In this document: piece after piece, positions 40,406 through 49,618 of the stretch
How the letters are laid out: every line of letters begins with the position of its first letter
How positions within the stretch are numbered: position 1 is the stretch's first letter
Notes under the pieces: model-generated
What the model was told of the DNA's origin: nothing
Database searches by the model: none
Seen by the model: the letters and a program-made list of their open reading frames with translations, nothing else
Origin: JBDHHQ01 sp039586035
GTDB taxonomy: Bacteria > Gemmatimonadota > Gemmatimonadetes > Longimicrobiales > Gaopeijiaceae
Assembly: GCA_039586035.1 (NCBI GenBank)
Contig: JBDHLD010000006.1
Location: 44,940 to 108,939 of the forward strand
Direction: 5' to 3'
Length of the DNA stretch: 64,000 bases
Program-made: the position numbers and the translations under genes

Positions 40406-42036
40406 GGCCGACCTGGCGCCGCGGCCCACTCCCGGTCCCTCAGCTCCCGCCGAAGGATCTTGCCACTCACGGTCTTGGGCAGGGTGTCCACGAACTCGAT
40501 CAGCCGCGGGTACTTGAACGGTGCGGTGGTCTCCTTGACGTGCTCCTGGAGGGCGAGGATCAGGTGGTCGTCGGGCTCGATGCCAGGTCTCAGCACCACG
40601 AACGCCTTCACCACTTCGCCCCGAACGGGGTCGGGGCTCGAGACCACGGCCGACTCCGCCACCGCCTCGTGCTCCAGCAGCGCGCTCTCCACCTCGAAGG
40701 GACCGATCCGATAGCCTGACGAGATGATCACGTCGTCGGCCCGGGCGATGAACCAGAAGTACCCGTCGGAATCCCGGGTGGCCCGGTCTCCGGTCACGTA
40801 CCAGTCGCCCCGGTACGTGCCCGCGGTCTTCTCGGGGTTCTTCCAGTACGCCTTGAAGATGCCCACCGGACGGTCGGGCGAGACGCGCACCGCCAGGTCG
40901 CCACGCTCGCCGGGAGGGAGCGATCGACCGTCCTCGTCGATGACGGCCACGTCGAATCCGGGTGACGCGACGCCCATGGAGCCGGGCCGGGGCTCGACGT
41001 CGGTGAAGGTTCCCGCCAGCACGGTGGTTTCGGTCTGTCCGTATCCGTCCCTGATCGTGATCCCGGTCGCCCGCTTCCAGGCCGCGAGGATCTCGGGGTT
41101 GAGGGGCTCACCGGCGGCCACACAGGAACGGAGACTCGGGAACTCGAACCGGTCCAGATCCTCCAGGAGGAGCATGCGGTACACCGTGGGCGCGCCGCAG
41201 AAGCTCGTGATCGGGTGCTCCTGCAAGAGCTCCAGCGCCCGCTGCGGCTCGAACCGCTTCGCGTGATGCACGAAGACGGCGGCTCCCATGTGCCAGGGAC
41301 CGAAGAGGGAGCTCCACGCGGCCTTGGCCCACCCCGTGTCGCTCAGATTCCAGTGGAGGTCGTCCGGTCCGAGCCCCAGCCAGAACCGCCCGGTGATCTG
41401 GTGGGCGAGAGGATAGGAGGCATGGGTGTGCATCACCATCTTGGGTGCGCCCGTCGTGCCGGACGTGAAGTAGAGGATCGCGTTCTGGTCGCTTCGGGTG
41501 GGTACGGGCTCGAAGTCTTCGGCGGCCTCTCGCACCGTGGCATGGTATGAGACCCAGCCGGGACGACCACCGCCGACGAGCACCCGACGGGGCGTCGCCT
41601 GGACCTCGCCCAGGGCCTCGTCCACCTTGAGGGCGACCTCCGGATCCGCGATCACGCACGCGGGACCCGCGGCCTCGATGCGGTAGGCAATGTCCTTTGG
41701 GGAAAGCTGCACCGTCCCTGGGCAGGCGATCGCGCCCATCCGCAGGCAAGCCAGGTTGACCGCCCACCACTCCACGAGCGTCGGCAACAAGACGAGCACG
41801 ACGTCGCCACGCCCCACCCCCAGGGACCTCAGGGCAGTCGCGGCTCTCCGGCTCCGCTCCGCCATCTCGTCGAAGGTGACGCGAACCTGCATGCCCGTGT
41901 CGTCGACCCACACGAGGGCGAGCTTCTCACGGTCTTCAGCCCAGCGATCTACGACATCGGCCGCGAAGTTGTACCGCTCCGGGACGTCGAGTCGGAAGTG
42001 CTCGCGGGAGACTCTCCCACTCAAAACAGCCCCCAC
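40396..42036 (-). CDS. acyl-CoA synthetase (AMP-forming), medium-chain/ACSM-like
   Basis: A 546-residue ANL-superfamily ligase with YFTSGTTGAPKMVMHTH (P-loop), GYGQTETTV, GDWYVTGDRATRDSDGYFWFIARADDVIISSGYRIGPFEVE and the catalytic Lys in KTVSGKILRREL. The sequence is close to ACSM/acetyl-CoA synthetase-like members that activate fatty or aromatic acids to CoA thioesters; the exact acid cannot be told. It overlaps the upstream dehydrogenase gene by 16 bases, so both are probably co-translated. Confidence 0.85.
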   Translation of the reverse strand: MGAVLSGRVSREHFRLDVPERYNFAADVVDRWAEDREKLALVWVDDTGMQVRVTFDEMAERSRRAATALRSLGVGRGDVVLVLLPTLVEWWAVNLACLRMGAIACPGTVQLSPKDIAYRIEAAGPACVIADPEVALKVDEALGEVQATPRRVLVGGGRPGWVSYHATVREAAEDFEPVPTRSDQNAILYFTSGTTGAPKMVMHTHASYPLAHQITGRFWLGLGPDDLHWNLSDTGWAKAAWSSLFGPWHMGAAVFVHHAKRFEPQRALELLQEHPITSFCGAPTVYRMLLLEDLDRFEFPSLRSCVAAGEPLNPEILAAWKRATGITIRDGYGQTETTVLAGTFTDVEPRPGSMGVASPGFDVAVIDEDGRSLPPGERGDLAVRVSPDRPVGIFKAYWKNPEKTAGTYRGDWYVTGDRATRDSDGYFWFIARADDVIISSGYRIGPFEVESALLEHEAVAESAVVSSPDPVRGEVVKAFVVLRPGIEPDDHLILALQEHVKETTAPFKYPRLIEFVDTLPKTVSGKILRRELRDREWAAAPGRPQP

Positions 42037-43133
42037 CGGCGATGGCTCATGGCGGCGCGAACCCGCTCAGTCGCCAGAGCCACGGCTGCCTGCCGCGGCA
42101 GAATCCCCCGGTCCCGGGATGTCGACAGTACGCGTCCGGTGTTCTCCCGGAGCTTCTCCGCAATGGTCTCGAAGGCCTGCGTTCGGTTCCCTCCCGCGTA
42201 CTCGACGGCCGCACAGATCACGCCGCCGGCGTTGGCGATGAAATCGGGCAGGACAACGACGCCGGCCTCCGCGAGCGTCCGCTCCGCGCCCACGGTGCAA
42301 GGGATGTTGGCCCCCTGCGCGATCAGCCGGGTCTTCAGCCGGTGGACGTTTTCCTCGCGGATCACGTCGGGCCGGGCGGCCGGAATCCAGATCTCGCACT
42401 CCATATCGAGCACGGAGTCCCGGTCCCGGGCCTCGCCGGAGCCGTGCTCGGAGACGCTCTTCCCTTCATCCTTGGTGCGGACGAGCGCGTCCACGTCCAG
42501 CCCGTCCGGGTCGTAGATCGCGCCGCGGGAATCCGAGGCACCCACGAGCACCGCGCCGTCCTGGGAGAGGAAACGCGCGGCGTGCTTCCCGACAGCACCG
42601 AACCCCTGGATGACCACCCGGGCGCCGGCGAGCTCGAAGTCACAGTACTCGAGGGCCACGAGCACGGAGTGGGTCAGACCGAAGCCGGTTGCCCCGATCT
42701 CGTCCAGAGGGATCCCACCCGAATCTTCCGGCAGCCCCACTACACGACCGATCTCATCCCGGATCCACGCCATGCACGTTTCGTCGGTCCCCATGTCGGG
42801 CCCGGGGATGTAGCTCCGGTCGTCCCTTATGGCCGAGGCGAAGCAGCGCACAAGGCGCTCTTTGTCATGGACGGGCATCCCGGGGTCCGCGGCGATGACC
42901 GCCTTACCGCCTCCGTGGGGCAGCCCCGCGGCGGCGTTCTTCAAGGTCATGGCCCGGGCCAATCGCGCACATTCCTCGGCGTTGACGTCCGGGGCCATGC
43001 GAATGCCTCCGATGGAGGGGCCGATGGCCACGTTGTCGACCACGACCATGCCCTCGAGCCCGACCGCCCGGTTCTGGACGTGCAAGACGCGGAAGGGGCC
43101 CAGGTCGTCTGCGCGGGGAAGAGAAAGGTCCAT
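42021..43133 (-). CDS. Glu/Leu/Phe/Val dehydrogenase family protein
   Basis: A 370-residue amino-acid dehydrogenase. GPSIGGIRMAPDVNAEECARLARAMTLKNAAAGLPHGGGKAVI holds the substrate-binding Lys residues and catalytic Lys (GGGK); VVIQGFGAVGKHAARFL is the NAD(P) Rossmann motif and AQGANIPC and NAGGVICAAVEY are conserved. It deaminates an amino acid to a 2-oxo acid, reversibly. At 370 residues it is shorter than typical glutamate dehydrogenases (about 420), closer to the leucine/phenylalanine enzymes; substrate is open. Overlap with the ligase downstream suggests a catabolic pair. Confidence 0.87.
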   Translation of the reverse strand: MDLSLPRADDLGPFRVLHVQNRAVGLEGMVVVDNVAIGPSIGGIRMAPDVNAEECARLARAMTLKNAAAGLPHGGGKAVIAADPGMPVHDKERLVRCFASAIRDDRSYIPGPDMGTDETCMAWIRDEIGRVVGLPEDSGGIPLDEIGATGFGLTHSVLVALEYCDFELAGARVVIQGFGAVGKHAARFLSQDGAVLVGASDSRGAIYDPDGLDVDALVRTKDEGKSVSEHGSGEARDRDSVLDMECEIWIPAARPDVIREENVHRLKTRLIAQGANIPCTVGAERTLAEAGVVVLPDFIANAGGVICAAVEYAGGNRTQAFETIAEKLRENTGRVLSTSRDRGILPRQAAVALATERVRAAMSHRRWGLF

Positions 43134-43277
43134 GCGGAAGTTCCTTGTCCTGGCGTTTCCGTCGCTTCAGCGGGTTGCGGGAATGGCGGACGAATCCGAA
43201 CCGGGGTTCGGCATCACGGGCAAGTGGACGGCACGGAAGACGATGGGGCCGGTGGCGATGATCGCGAAGCGTGCGGT

Positions 43278-45788
43278 CTACGGGTTCTCCTTGCTTTCCG
43301 AGTTGGGCACACCGCCATCCGGGGTCGACACGTCGCCCTCCTCCTCCCCTCCGCCCCCCGGCGTCGGCTCCTCAGCGCTCGGGCCCGCGTCGGGGCCCCC
43401 GAACGCCTTCCACTGACGCGCCCAGGCCTTCAGCTGGCTCATGACCCGGCCGTCGACGGAATCGGGCGGATAGCTGCCGTCCTCGTCCGGCTCCCCGGCA
43501 TCGAGCCCGCTCAGGATCGGCCACCCCTCTTCGAAGTGATCGATGGCGTAGACCTTGAATCGCCCGCTCGCTGCAGCCGTACGCACCTCGGTGCTCAAAG
43601 TCAGATTCTCGAGGTTCTTCCTGGGCACGACGACGCCTGTGGGGCCCTCGTAGCCCACCGCCTTACAAGCAGCGAAGAAGCCCTCGATCTTCTCGGTGAC
43701 GCCGCCGACGGGGAGGATGACCCCATCCTGGTTCAGCGCACCGGTCACCGCGATCCCTCGCTCGAGGGGGAACCCGCCGATGGCAGACATGAGGGCGTAG
43801 AGCTCCGCTGCGGAGGCGCTGTCTCCCTCCACCTCCTCGTACAACTGGTCGAAGGAGAGGCTCGCCGAGAGAATCAGAGGCAGCCTTTGGGCGAAGCGCT
43901 GTCCCAGGTATCCCGAGAGCACGAGAAAGCCCTTGTTGTGAATGGGACCGCTGAGGCGCGCTTCTCGCTCGATGTTCACCACCCCGCCGGTGCCGAGGAA
44001 GGCGCTGGCCATGACCCGAATGGGCCTTCCGAAAGGCCGCCGCCCCACCTGGATGAGCCCGATGCCGTAGAGCTCGCCAACGGCCTGGCCTTGGGGCTGG
44101 AAGTCGAGCGTGCCCCGGTGGATTAGGTCCAGGATCTCCCTGTGGGGCCGCTGCTCGCGCCGGTCCCGCGCCGCCAGGGCCTCCGCGACGGCGCTACCCG
44201 TGACGACGGATTCCCCGGCCCCGCCGGCTTGGTGGGCCGCCTCTTTGAGCAGGTCGGCGACCTCGCCGAAGCGAGTGCTGAGCTTGTTCTGGTTGCCAAC
44301 CAGCCGCGCGCCTTCCTCGACGACGCGCGCCACTGCGTCAGCATCGAAGGGGGGAAGACCCTGAGACCGGCATTGTCCGGCGATGAAGTCGGCGTATTGC
44401 GTCTCGGTCTCCCGGGATCGCTCCATCCAGGGGCTGAAGTCGACCTTGACCTTGAACAGGGAGGCGAACTCGCTGTCGAGCTGCCGTAGCAGATAGTAGA
44501 GACGCGGCTCTCCATAGATGATGACCTTGAGCCGCGCAGGTATGGGCTCGGGCTCGAGGGAATCGGACACCGAGAGCCCCAACTCGGACGCCGCGTCGGC
44601 CGGGGTCAGCTCGCAGGTGCGGAGGGCACGCTTGAGGGCCGGCCAGACGAGGGGACGGGACAAGAGCTCGGCGGCTTCCACGACCAGGTACCCCCCGTTC
44701 GCCCGGTGCACCGCCCCGGGAGAGATGCGCGTGAAGTCAGTGACCATGATGCCGAACCGCAGCTCCCCTTCTGTACGGCCGAAGAGGTTCCGGAGGTTGG
44801 GGTTGGAGACCTCCGCGACGGGTGTTGTCGCGTCCGGGGCGTGACAGACCAGGGCGTTGATCTGGTACCTGCGGAAGAAGTCCTCTCTACCGGCTCTCTG
44901 GATGGCTGCCAGAGGATCGTTCTCATCCTCCGCACCGGCAAACTTCGTCGCATGGCGAACCATGTCCTCAGCCACCCTCTCCAGGTACTGAGCCACGGTC
45001 TTCACGCTGGCGTGCTCTTCCTCGAGGTGGCCGATGCGTTGGATCACCAAGTTGCGGGCCACCTGCTGGTGGAGCTCACCTACCTCCTCCCGGGCCCGCC
45101 TCCCGATCTCGTGGACCTCGCGCTGCGCGGCCTGGACGCGTTTTCCGGCGGCGTCTACGTGTCTGTCGATAGTCTGCTGGTGGTCCTCCGGAAGCGCCCG
45201 ATACTGCTCCCGGTCGATGGCCTCGCCTCCCCGGGCCGGCACGACGATCTGGGCGTCGAGATCGCCGATCAGTGCCACGTACTGGTCCTCCACCAGGCTC
45301 TCCCGGAGTCGCTCCATGAGCTCGGTGGCCTCCTTGCCACGGCTCGACAGGATCGCCTGTCGCCGTCCCGCCACGTCCTCGGCCCGGAGAGCTTCCGGCA
45401 CGGAGCGTCGAAGGTCCTCCAGCAGCTCATCCATGTCCTGCTGTAGCTCTCGTGCCTGGCCTGCTGGAAGCTCGAGGGTCTGGGGACGACGGGAATCGTC
45501 GAAGTTGAACACGTAGCACCAGTCGGAGGGGCGTTTCCCGGTCCGGGCCCGCTCGGCCAGCGCCTGTCGGATGAAGGTGAGCCGTCCCGAGCCCGGAGAA
45601 CCCAGAACGAAGACATGATGACCCGGAGAATCGATGGAGAGCCCGAAGTCCAACGCCTCCATGGCCAGAGACTGTCCGAAGACGGCCTCGCTGGGCGTGA
45701 GCTCCTCCGTCGTCTGGAAGGAAAAGCTGCCGGGGTCCGTGATTCGGTGGAGCTGGGAGGCCTTCAGGGGTCCTGGTCGCTTGGGCAT
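43278..45788 (-). CDS. Lon-like ATP-dependent protease (LonB/YcbZ type)
   Basis: An 836-residue protein. An AAA-like domain has a degenerate P-loop GSPGSGRLT (Arg for the usual Lys), as known for YcbZ-like members, followed by a long coiled-coil insertion and AAA lid region (STRFGEVADLLKEAAHQAGG). The C-terminal Lon protease domain has catalytic Ser in EGDSASAAELYALMSAI and Lys in GGVTEKIEGFFAAC. It ends in a Gly/Glu-rich acidic tail. Degrades or remodels proteins in the cytoplasm. The ATG at 45788 is chosen; a GTG nine bases upstream is possible. It diverges from the DUF1801 gene over 278 bases that show no further gene. Confidence 0.87.
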   Translation of the reverse strand: MPKRPGPLKASQLHRITDPGSFSFQTTEELTPSEAVFGQSLAMEALDFGLSIDSPGHHVFVLGSPGSGRLTFIRQALAERARTGKRPSDWCYVFNFDDSRRPQTLELPAGQARELQQDMDELLEDLRRSVPEALRAEDVAGRRQAILSSRGKEATELMERLRESLVEDQYVALIGDLDAQIVVPARGGEAIDREQYRALPEDHQQTIDRHVDAAGKRVQAAQREVHEIGRRAREEVGELHQQVARNLVIQRIGHLEEEHASVKTVAQYLERVAEDMVRHATKFAGAEDENDPLAAIQRAGREDFFRRYQINALVCHAPDATTPVAEVSNPNLRNLFGRTEGELRFGIMVTDFTRISPGAVHRANGGYLVVEAAELLSRPLVWPALKRALRTCELTPADAASELGLSVSDSLEPEPIPARLKVIIYGEPRLYYLLRQLDSEFASLFKVKVDFSPWMERSRETETQYADFIAGQCRSQGLPPFDADAVARVVEEGARLVGNQNKLSTRFGEVADLLKEAAHQAGGAGESVVTGSAVAEALAARDRREQRPHREILDLIHRGTLDFQPQGQAVGELYGIGLIQVGRRPFGRPIRVMASAFLGTGGVVNIEREARLSGPIHNKGFLVLSGYLGQRFAQRLPLILSASLSFDQLYEEVEGDSASAAELYALMSAIGGFPLERGIAVTGALNQDGVILPVGGVTEKIEGFFAACKAVGYEGPTGVVVPRKNLENLTLSTEVRTAAASGRFKVYAIDHFEEGWPILSGLDAGEPDEDGSYPPDSVDGRVMSQLKAWARQWKAFGGPDAGPSAEEPTPGGGGEEEGDVSTPDGGVPNSESKENP

Positions 45789-46066
45789 GATCCACACGCG
45801 GGGGTTTGGCCGGCGCCGGCGAGGTCAGAGTGACACAAACGCTCGGGCTGGGTCGCATCGACACGCACCTGTAACTGGCCACGGCGACGCACTTTCCACA
45901 AGAGGCGTCCCCACGGAGCCGGGCCGACCTCGGCGCGGCCAGGAGATTGCACGCGGCGACTCCGGTTCACATCTTCAGGCCGGAGGTCATCGGCCCGAAG
46001 CACCGGCTTGCTTCCGGTCGGAGGTGACCGGTTCCAGGAGCCGGCACGGGCGAGAAGAGGACCGAG

Positions 46067-46540
46067 ATGCGATCCAGCGCCGACAGCGTAGAGGAATACC
46101 TGGAGCAGCTACCCGAGGATAGGCGTGAGGCCATCGGGCGTGTGAGGCAGACGATCGTCGAGAGGCTGCCAGACGGCTACGAGGAGGCCATGAACTGGGG
46201 GATGATCACCTACCAGGTCCCCCTCGAGACCTACCCCGACACGTACAACGGCGAGCCGTTGATGTACGCTGCCCTGGCTTCGCAGAAGAACCACATGGCG
46301 GTGTACCTTACGGGCATCTACATGGTGGACGAGGAGCGGTCCGCCTTCGAAGATGCGTACCGCGCCACCGGCAAGCGCTTCGACGTGGGCAAGTCCTGCG
46401 TCCGGTTTCGCAAGCTCGAGGACCTTCCTCTGGACCTCATCGGTGAGACCGTCGCCTCTCTCAGCGTCGACGATTTCTTGGCTCGCGTCCAGCAGGCCGA
46501 ATTGGCGCGGAAGGCGAAGCAGTCGAGGAAGCCCGGCTGA
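46067..46540 (+). CDS. DUF1801 domain protein
   Basis: A 157-residue cytoplasmic protein starting after GAGGACCGAG. SVEEYLEQLPEDRREAIGRVRQTIVERLPDGYEEAMNWGMITYQVPL and QKNHMAVYL are the hallmarks of the YdhG/YjhX-like DUF1801 fold. Function of the family is unknown; members occur widely in soil bacteria near stress genes. One Cys (GKSCVRFRKLEDLPLD) lies in the conserved KxxxRF region. Ends 6 bases before the convergent SGNH gene. Confidence 0.85.
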   Translation: MRSSADSVEEYLEQLPEDRREAIGRVRQTIVERLPDGYEEAMNWGMITYQVPLETYPDTYNGEPLMYAALASQKNHMAVYLTGIYMVDEERSAFEDAYRATGKRFDVGKSCVRFRKLEDLPLDLIGETVASLSVDDFLARVQQAELARKAKQSRKPG

Positions 46541-46546
46541 CGGAGG

Positions 46547-47308
46547 CTAGGGGAGGGCGTGGGCCGCGTTCGCGCTCGCGGCAGCCGACTGCAGTGCAAT
46601 GGCCTCGTCGGCGGGCAGAAGGACCCAGTCGGTGGCCGTGGGAATGGCGGCCGGGAGGTCCCTCGGGTTCCGTCGGGCCAGCTGCTCGTACATGACCAGC
46701 GCGGCCAGGTACGTACCCCTGAGGCTCGGGTGGAACCGGTCAGGACCGTACAACTCGAGTCGCGGGTCCCGATCCCACGCTTCCAGCCAGGCCTCCCCGG
46801 CCGGGAACAGCAGACCTCCTACGAGCCCCGCCGCCGTAGCGTAGGAGTCCGAGACTCCCGCGAAGTCGTGGAAGCGCGCTTCCGCCGGCCAGACCATGTA
46901 GAGGGCCGTCCGGGCGCCTGCCGCGGCGATCTCCTCGGCGAAGAGCCGAGTGTATTCGAGCAGGTAGGGCCGCCCTTCCGTCGCTGATGGGCCCTGCTGG
47001 AGCACGATCACGTCCCATCCCCCCTCCCGGATCCGCCGCACGGCTTCACCGTCGACCCAGTGGTCAGGGAGTCCCACGCCTGGCGAGGTCACGGATTCGA
47101 TCCGAACCGGTCCCGCTCCCCCGCGCTCGAAGAGCCTGGCCAGCATCCCCGGGAGGTCGTTCCAGTACGTGAGGCTGTTCCCGATGAAGAGGACGTCGAG
47201 GCGGAGCTCGTCGTCCGACGGGAGATTCGCGGGGCCGTCGCACCCGATGAGGAATCCCATGGCGGCCAGCCAAATGAGCGGCCGGGGACGTCGCAACGGC
47301 AGGCGCAT
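46547..47308 (-). CDS. SGNH/GDSL-like hydrolase, probable lipoprotein
   Basis: Start at the ATG at 47306-47308 gives 253 residues with a lipoprotein-type signal (RPLIWLAAMGFLIGC), Cys as lipid site, then LDVLFIGNSLTYWNDLPGML, where the Ser of GNSL is the SGNH nucleophile; VIVLQQGPSA and PDRFHPSLRGTYLAAL (Asp and His) complete the triad. It probably hydrolyses an ester on a carbohydrate or lipid outside the inner membrane. A longer upstream frame gives no better signal. A 9-base-pair hairpin sits directly before its ribosome site. Confidence 0.8.
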   Translation of the reverse strand: MRLPLRRPRPLIWLAAMGFLIGCDGPANLPSDDELRLDVLFIGNSLTYWNDLPGMLARLFERGGAGPVRIESVTSPGVGLPDHWVDGEAVRRIREGGWDVIVLQQGPSATEGRPYLLEYTRLFAEEIAAAGARTALYMVWPAEARFHDFAGVSDSYATAAGLVGGLLFPAGEAWLEAWDRDPRLELYGPDRFHPSLRGTYLAALVMYEQLARRNPRDLPAAIPTATDWVLLPADEAIALQSAAASANAAHALP

Positions 47309-47324
47309 TCGTCTGAAGTAACTC

Positions 47325-47346
47325 CGGAGGCTCTCGTGAGCCTCCG
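47325..47346 (-). terminator. hairpin before the SGNH hydrolase gene
   Basis: CGGAGGCTC (47325-47333), loop TCGT, GAGCCTCCG (47338-47346): nine perfect pairs. It lies after the minus-strand gene at 47448 and ends at the GGAG of the SGNH gene, so it could end the upstream transcript or mask that ribosome site. No T tract. Confidence 0.5.
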
Positions 47347-47447
47347 CTGCGAGACTGAAGAAGGTCAGAACGCTCACAGCGGGTAAGTTCGCTGCCTGGG
47401 ACGGCGCGTCAACCGACGCCGAGTCCTCGGAGGAGCGGAGCATCCGA

Positions 47448-47870
47448 TCAGCCGTCGGGCTCTCGGCGGCGCGCGCCCCAGGCTTCCCGTGCCAATCGGC
47501 TGGTGGCGATGGCGATCTCTTCGTTCAGCCGATTCAGAAGCGCTTCTCGCTCGCGGTGCTCGCGACCGATGGTGAAGGCCTCACGCATCCCCTGAGCCAG
47601 CGCCTCCTCGAAGGTTGCCAACTCGCGGGCCGCCGCGTCGATGATGCGGGCGTCCTGGGCCGTGAATCCGGGCCACCGCTCGGCGCTCGCGCGAAGGCCA
47701 ACCGCCTCCAGCCGCGCCGCCAGGGCCCCGAGACCCCGAGGCTCCCCGTCCGGCCCGGCGAGGCGTCCCTCGCCTTCATGGGTGGAGCTCGGTCCTCCTG
47801 GGATCCGTGCCTCCGAGAGCTTGAAGGCGTCCGGCCCTTCCGTCGGTTGCCGTTCCTCGGCCCCGCTCAC
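47448..47870 (-). CDS. hypothetical protein
   Basis: A 140-residue protein that starts with GTG overlapping the stop of the upstream hydrolase gene (GTGA), so the pair is coupled. The first 50 residues are Pro/Gly/Glu-rich and probably unstructured; the rest is helical and charged (ARIIDAAARELATFEEALAQGMREAFTIGREHREREALLNRLNEE), possibly a coiled coil. No membrane segment or Cys. I recognise no family. Its codon bias matches its neighbours. Confidence 0.6.
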   Translation of the reverse strand: MSGAEERQPTEGPDAFKLSEARIPGGPSSTHEGEGRLAGPDGEPRGLGALAARLEAVGLRASAERWPGFTAQDARIIDAAARELATFEEALAQGMREAFTIGREHREREALLNRLNEEIAIATSRLAREAWGARRREPDG

Positions 47871-48583
47871 GCACGGCTCCCCGGCTCGGCGGAGGTCAAC
47901 TCCGAGGTGGAGCGGCTGCCGAGGTGCACGCGAAACCAGTCCCTGGCGAGACCCGCGACCCGTTCCAGGGTGCCGGACTCCTCGAAGAGGTGGGTCGCAC
48001 CCTCCACGATCTCCATGTGCTTCTCGGTGTTCAGCTGGGCGAAGGCCTCGCGGTTCATCTCGATCACGGGGTAGTCCAGCCCACCCACGATCAAGAGCGT
48101 CGGCGCCCTCACCTGAGCCAGGACGGGTCTGGCGAGATCGGGCCGTCCCCCGCGCGACACGACTGCCGCCACGTGTTCGGGCCTTCGAGCGGCTGCCATT
48201 AGCGCGGCTGCGGCGCCTGTGCTGGCCCCGAAGTAGCCAAGCGCGAGACCTGCGACCAGGCCCCGTTCCAGGAGCCAGTCCGTAGCGCCCAGCAGCCGCT
48301 CAGCCAGCAGGCCGATGTCGAAGCGCATCTGTGCCGTCTGTGCGTCGATCCGCTCCTCCTCCTGAGTGAGCAGGTCGAAGAGGAGCGTCCCCAGCCCGGC
48401 TGCCTGGAACTCACCGGCGACGTACCGGTTTCTCGGACTGAGCCGACTGCTCCCGCTCCCATGCGCAAAGGCGACCAATCCCACGGCGTCTCCCGGGACC
48501 ATCAGGTCCCCCCTGAGCGACACTGAGCCACAGGGAATCTCCACGGCGTGAATGGGTTCAGTGCCGGCACCGTCCTCGTTCAT
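47867..48583 (-). CDS. dienelactone-hydrolase-family alpha/beta hydrolase
   Basis: From the ATG at 48581-48583 (ribosome site GGGAGGAGGGAC) the protein has 238 residues. FAHGSGSSRLSPRNRYVAGEFQAAGLGTLLFDLLT, GYFGASTGAAAALMAAA (nucleophile elbow; Ser of GAST), and VEGATHLFEESG (His) form the hydrolase core. These proteins are frequently fused or adjacent to phosphoribosyltransferases in bacteria; here the phosphoribosyltransferase lies 6 kb away. Substrate unknown; the family is not proven to act on dienelactone. Confidence 0.8.
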   Translation of the reverse strand: MNEDGAGTEPIHAVEIPCGSVSLRGDLMVPGDAVGLVAFAHGSGSSRLSPRNRYVAGEFQAAGLGTLLFDLLTQEEERIDAQTAQMRFDIGLLAERLLGATDWLLERGLVAGLALGYFGASTGAAAALMAAARRPEHVAAVVSRGGRPDLARPVLAQVRAPTLLIVGGLDYPVIEMNREAFAQLNTEKHMEIVEGATHLFEESGTLERVAGLARDWFRVHLGSRSTSELTSAEPGSRA

Positions 48584-48776
48584 CGATGTCCCTCCTCCCT
48601 CGCGGTCGTCCCCGACCGCGCCTGTACGACCAGGGGGCGAGGCGCGTTCCTTCACCGCCCGGTCCGATCACCGTCTCGTGGGCGCGCAGGACCAAAATCC
48701 GTCGGATCGCTGATCACGCGACACGTCGGTCAGTGCTCGCTTCTGTTCACGCCTCGGTCACGCGGGAACGTGCTAG

Positions 48777-48956
48777 TCAGTCGTACTCCGGGACCGGGGC
48801 GTCACCTGCCGCCGCTGGGCTGTCCATGAGCTCTTCTCTTACCTCCAGGCGATCGAGTCGCCTCTCCAGCTCGCCGGTCCGGTTTCGGAGACTGAGCACC
48901 TCTTCCCGGAGGGTCGCCATCTCTCGTTCCAACGCCTCTACCTGTTCCTGGACCAT
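48777..48956 (-). CDS. small coiled-coil protein
   Basis: A 59-residue protein with a very good ribosome site (GGAGAGGAGGAGAGC). Residues 1-43 (VQEQVEALEREMATLREEVL...) have a clear heptad pattern for one coiled coil; the tail is acidic and Pro/Ala-rich. It begins 43 bases after the HPF-cold-shock gene in the same direction, so both are probably under the sigma54-type promoter at 49603-49618. No family recognised; too short for many gene finders. Confidence 0.65.
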   Translation of the reverse strand: MVQEQVEALEREMATLREEVLSLRNRTGELERRLDRLEVREELMDSPAAAGDAPVPEYD

Positions 48957-48999
48957 GCTCTCCTCCTCTCCTGATCGCGTAAGGGCCTCAGCGGACAGC

Positions 49000-49560
49000 T
49001 CAATCCACGATGTGGTGCTTGCCCACGACGTGGACAGTGCTGGCCTGCGGCCCTTCCTCTCCCGACTCCACGACGTAGCGGACTTCCGCGCCCTCTTCGA
49101 GCTGCTCGAAGTCTCCGCGTACGACGCTGTTCCGGTGGAAGTACACCTCGTGTCCATCCGACGCGACGATAAACCCGTAGTCGGGGGACAGGCGTGTCAC
49201 CCGACCGTGGGCCGGTGCCTCATGGGACTTGATGTCCCCTCGTTGCTTCCGGGCGAGCTCCACCAGGGCCCGCTTGGCTCGATCGAACGCCTCTCCGAGA
49301 GCTTGCCGCAGGTCCTCGTGCTCGCGGTGCTCGGCTGGGGAGCGACTCACCACGATCTCGCTGCCGGCCATGGTCAGGTCGATGCGCACATGGTAGAGGT
49401 TCCCCCTCCGATGTCGTTGATCCGGCTGCTCCACCATGATGCGACAACTCGTGAGTCGGTCGAACACGCGCTCCAATTCCCGGATGCCGGCCCGGACCTG
49501 CTCCTTCAGGGGCTCGGTCAGCTCGACGTTACGAAACGCGACTTCCGGATCGATCTGCAC
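49000..49560 (-). CDS. ribosome hibernation factor (HPF/RaiA) fused to a cold-shock domain
   Basis: The GTG at 49558-49560, preceded by GGAGGGA, gives 186 residues. The N-terminal part (AFRNVELTEPLKEQVRAGIRELERVFDRLTSCRIMVEQP, LYHVRIDLTMAGSEIVV) is the HPF/RaiA fold that binds the decoding centre of idle ribosomes. The C-terminal part (HGRVTRLSPDYGFIVASDGHEVYFHRNSVVRGDFEQLEEGAEVRYVV) is a cold-shock domain whose RNP motifs are recognisable (YGFI and VYFHR). The fusion should tie ribosome hibernation to single-stranded RNA binding. A sigma54-type promoter lies 43-58 bases upstream. Confidence 0.87.
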   Translation of the reverse strand: MQIDPEVAFRNVELTEPLKEQVRAGIRELERVFDRLTSCRIMVEQPDQRHRRGNLYHVRIDLTMAGSEIVVSRSPAEHREHEDLRQALGEAFDRAKRALVELARKQRGDIKSHEAPAHGRVTRLSPDYGFIVASDGHEVYFHRNSVVRGDFEQLEEGAEVRYVVESGEEGPQASTVHVVGKHHIVD

Positions 49561-49602
49561 GTGACTCCCTCCGTTGAGTGCCAGGGGTCCGATCGTACGA
49601 AC

Positions 49603-49618
49603 AGCACGGGTCGTGCCG
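49603..49618 (-). promoter_or_regulatory. sigma54-type (-24/-12) promoter of the HPF-cold-shock gene
   Basis: On the minus strand CGGCACG-ACCC-GTGCT matches the consensus TGGCACG-N4-TTGCW at 10 of 12 fixed positions, with the critical GG and GC exactly 10 bases apart (49617-49616 and 49605-49604). Expected transcript start near 49592, leader about 30 bases. The rest of the 49561-49842 gap shows no convincing gene. Confidence 0.7.

Noticed and set aside
43278..45788. Walker A Arg in the Lon-like protease as a crippling mutation
   Set aside because: A degenerate P-loop of this type is known in the YcbZ-like subfamily, and the Ser/Lys protease residues are intact.
46040..46066. GGCACG before the DUF1801 gene as a sigma54 promoter
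   Set aside because: No GC element 10 bases after the GG; the pattern fails.
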